NCBI GenBank assembly: GCA_947169455.1
Contig: CAMVPV010000101.1
Span: 1-5,962, forward strand
DNA from: an uncultured Clostridia bacterium
Lineage (GTDB): Bacteria > Bacillota_A > Clostridia > Oscillospirales > Ruminococcaceae
Length of the DNA stretch: 5,962 bases
Direction: 5' to 3'
Part shown: one piece after another, positions 4,933-5,962 of the stretch
Position numbering within the stretch: position 1 is the stretch's first letter
Layout: each line of letters opens with the position of its first letter
Program-made: the position numbers and the translations under genes
Notes under the pieces: generated by a model
The model's database searches: none
The model's input: only the letters and a program-made list of their open reading frames with translations
Told to the model about the DNA's origin: nothing

Positions 4933-5962
4933 CTATTTTTCAGTCACGCCGCCCGTTATCATCTGCCGGTATTTCAGAGCTGCCTGCTCTGTCCTGTTGT
5001 CACCGAACTGGTAATACACAGCGTCCTTTATGGGGTCGGGCAGGTACTGCTGCTTTACATAGTGATTGGGGTAATCATGCGGATAGAGGTAATGCTGACC
5101 CCTGACTGCGGCGTCCTCGCCGTCATAATGCTTGTTCTGGAGGCAGCGCGGAAAATCTCCGCATTCCTTGTTGTGGATATCGTCGAGGGCTGCGTTTATC
5201 GCTTTGTAGGCAGAATTCGACTTCGGCGCAGTCGCAAGGAGTATCACCGCATTTGCGAGCGGTATCCGCGCTTCCGGCAGACCGAGCTGCATCGCGCTGT
5301 CAACACAGGCTTTCACGATAGGGATAGCCTGCGGGTAGGCAAGCCCGATATCCTCCGCAGCTATAACGAGCAGCCGCCGCGAGAGCGATATGATATCGCC
5401 CGCTTCTATCAGCCGCGCCGCGTAGTGTATGGCTGCGTTCTCGTCCGAGCCGCGTATTGATTTCTGCAAAGCGGAAAGTATATCGTAATGCTGATCGCCG
5501 GAGCGGTCATAGCGCATATTGCTGCGCTGGGTGAGCGCCTTTGCGTCCTCGAGGGTGATGACGACTTCATCGCCGCTGTTCTGCGCCGCAAGAAAGCAGA
5601 GTTCGGCGGTGCTCACGGATTTTCTCACATCTCCGCCGCACCCGCGCGCGATATGCTCTGCCGCGCCCTTTTCAACGCGGATGCTCCTGTTCATTTCCTC
5701 CGCGAGTATGCGGAAAGCGCGGTTCACGGCGGGAACTATCTCCTCGGCGGAAACGGGCTTGAACTCGAACACCGCCGAGCGGCTGAGTATCGCGTTATAT
5801 ATATAAAAGTAAGGATTTTCGGTAGTTGAAGCGATAAGGGTTATCCTGCCGTCCTCGATATATTCGAGAAGCGACTGCTGCTGTTTCTTGTTGAGGTACT
5901 GTATCTCATCGAGGTAGAGAAGTATGCCGCCGATGCCGCTGATCGTATCGGTTTCGGCGATT
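4933..5962 (-). CDS. rarA: RarA/MgsA replication-associated AAA+ ATPase (5' end outside the window)
   Basis: The C-terminal 342 residues of a RarA/MgsA (WHIP/MgsA-family) clamp-loader-like AAA+ ATPase, which acts at stalled replication forks in the cytosol. The family is about 420-445 aa, so roughly 90-100 N-terminal residues with the Walker A loop lie beyond the window end. The frame continues intact upstream of the internal GTG (5770-5772) to base 5962. Visible in order (numbering from the window edge): Walker B LLYLDE (14-19) with IQYLNKKQQQ after it, sensor 1 STTENP (45-50), and the SR arginine finger (60-61). Further on are the lid, then the tetramerisation domain with the hallmark AAEDIGLAYPQAI. 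Near the C terminus are HDYPNHYVKQQYLPD and a short tail ending GGVTEK. No residue looks missing in the visible part. It is the first gene of the minus-strand series, ahead of the CapA gene, with no terminator seen in the 103-nt gap. Confidence 0.93.
   Translation of the reverse strand, partial: IAETDTISGIGGILLYLDEIQYLNKKQQQSLLEYIEDGRITLIASTTENPYFYIYNAILSRSAVFEFKPVSAEEIVPAVNRAFRILAEEMNRSIRVEKGAAEHIARGCGGDVRKSVSTAELCFLAAQNSGDEVVITLEDAKALTQRSNMRYDRSGDQHYDILSALQKSIRGSDENAAIHYAARLIEAGDIISLSRRLLVIAAEDIGLAYPQAIPIVKACVDSAMQLGLPEARIPLANAVILLATAPKSNSAYKAINAALDDIHNKECGDFPRCLQNKHYDGEDAAVRGQHYLYPHDYPNHYVKQQYLPDPIKDAVYYQFGDNRTEQAALKYRQMITGGVTEK

Noticed and set aside
3652..5829. Long plus-strand frames opposite the CapA and rarA genes
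   Set aside because: They are shadows of well-supported minus-strand genes with clear domain motifs, and none has a convincing ribosome site.

Overview
The window looks like chromosomal DNA of a low-to-mid GC Gram-positive Clostridia member, most likely Oscillospiraceae/Ruminococcus-like. This rests on the AGGAGG-type ribosome binding sites, sigma-A consensus promoters, a lipoprotein CapA, and the clostridial flavour of the RarA and ComEB-type proteins. The genus is inferred, not proven.

Layout. Positions 1-37 are the right end of a repeat element whose body lies outside the window. The plus strand then carries an MgtE magnesium channel gene (159-1589), driven by a clear promoter at 67-95. 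It is followed 28 nt later by an unrecognised Cys-rich 156-aa gene (1618-2088), probably cotranscribed. A second transcription unit starts from a perfect extended sigma-A promoter (2183-2211) and encodes two tandem 48-aa paralogous small proteins (2289-2435 and 2492-2638). It ends in a strong hairpin terminator (2638-2681).

The rest is on the minus strand, convergent with the first half. It holds the C-terminal three quarters of a RarA/MgsA AAA+ ATPase (4933 to beyond the window end), a CapA-family lipoprotein (3645-4829), and a ComEB-type dCMP deaminase (2747-3232). The 412-nt gap between the CapA gene and the deaminase has no gene. It contains a 299-bp MITE-like element (3279-3577) made of six consecutive hairpins between 18-bp terminal inverted repeats. 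The element is bordered by a 10-bp direct duplication and sits inside an older inverted heptad-repeat hairpin. The 37 bases at the window start match its right end at 34 of 37 positions, so it is a dispersed family.

The genes serve unrelated housekeeping roles: Mg2+ homeostasis, fork maintenance, envelope, and dUMP/dTTP supply. I see no defence or biosynthetic system. The two parts that ordinary annotation does not explain are the hairpin-array element and the paired 48-aa proteins, which share an almost identical 41-nt translation-start block but have diverged downstream.
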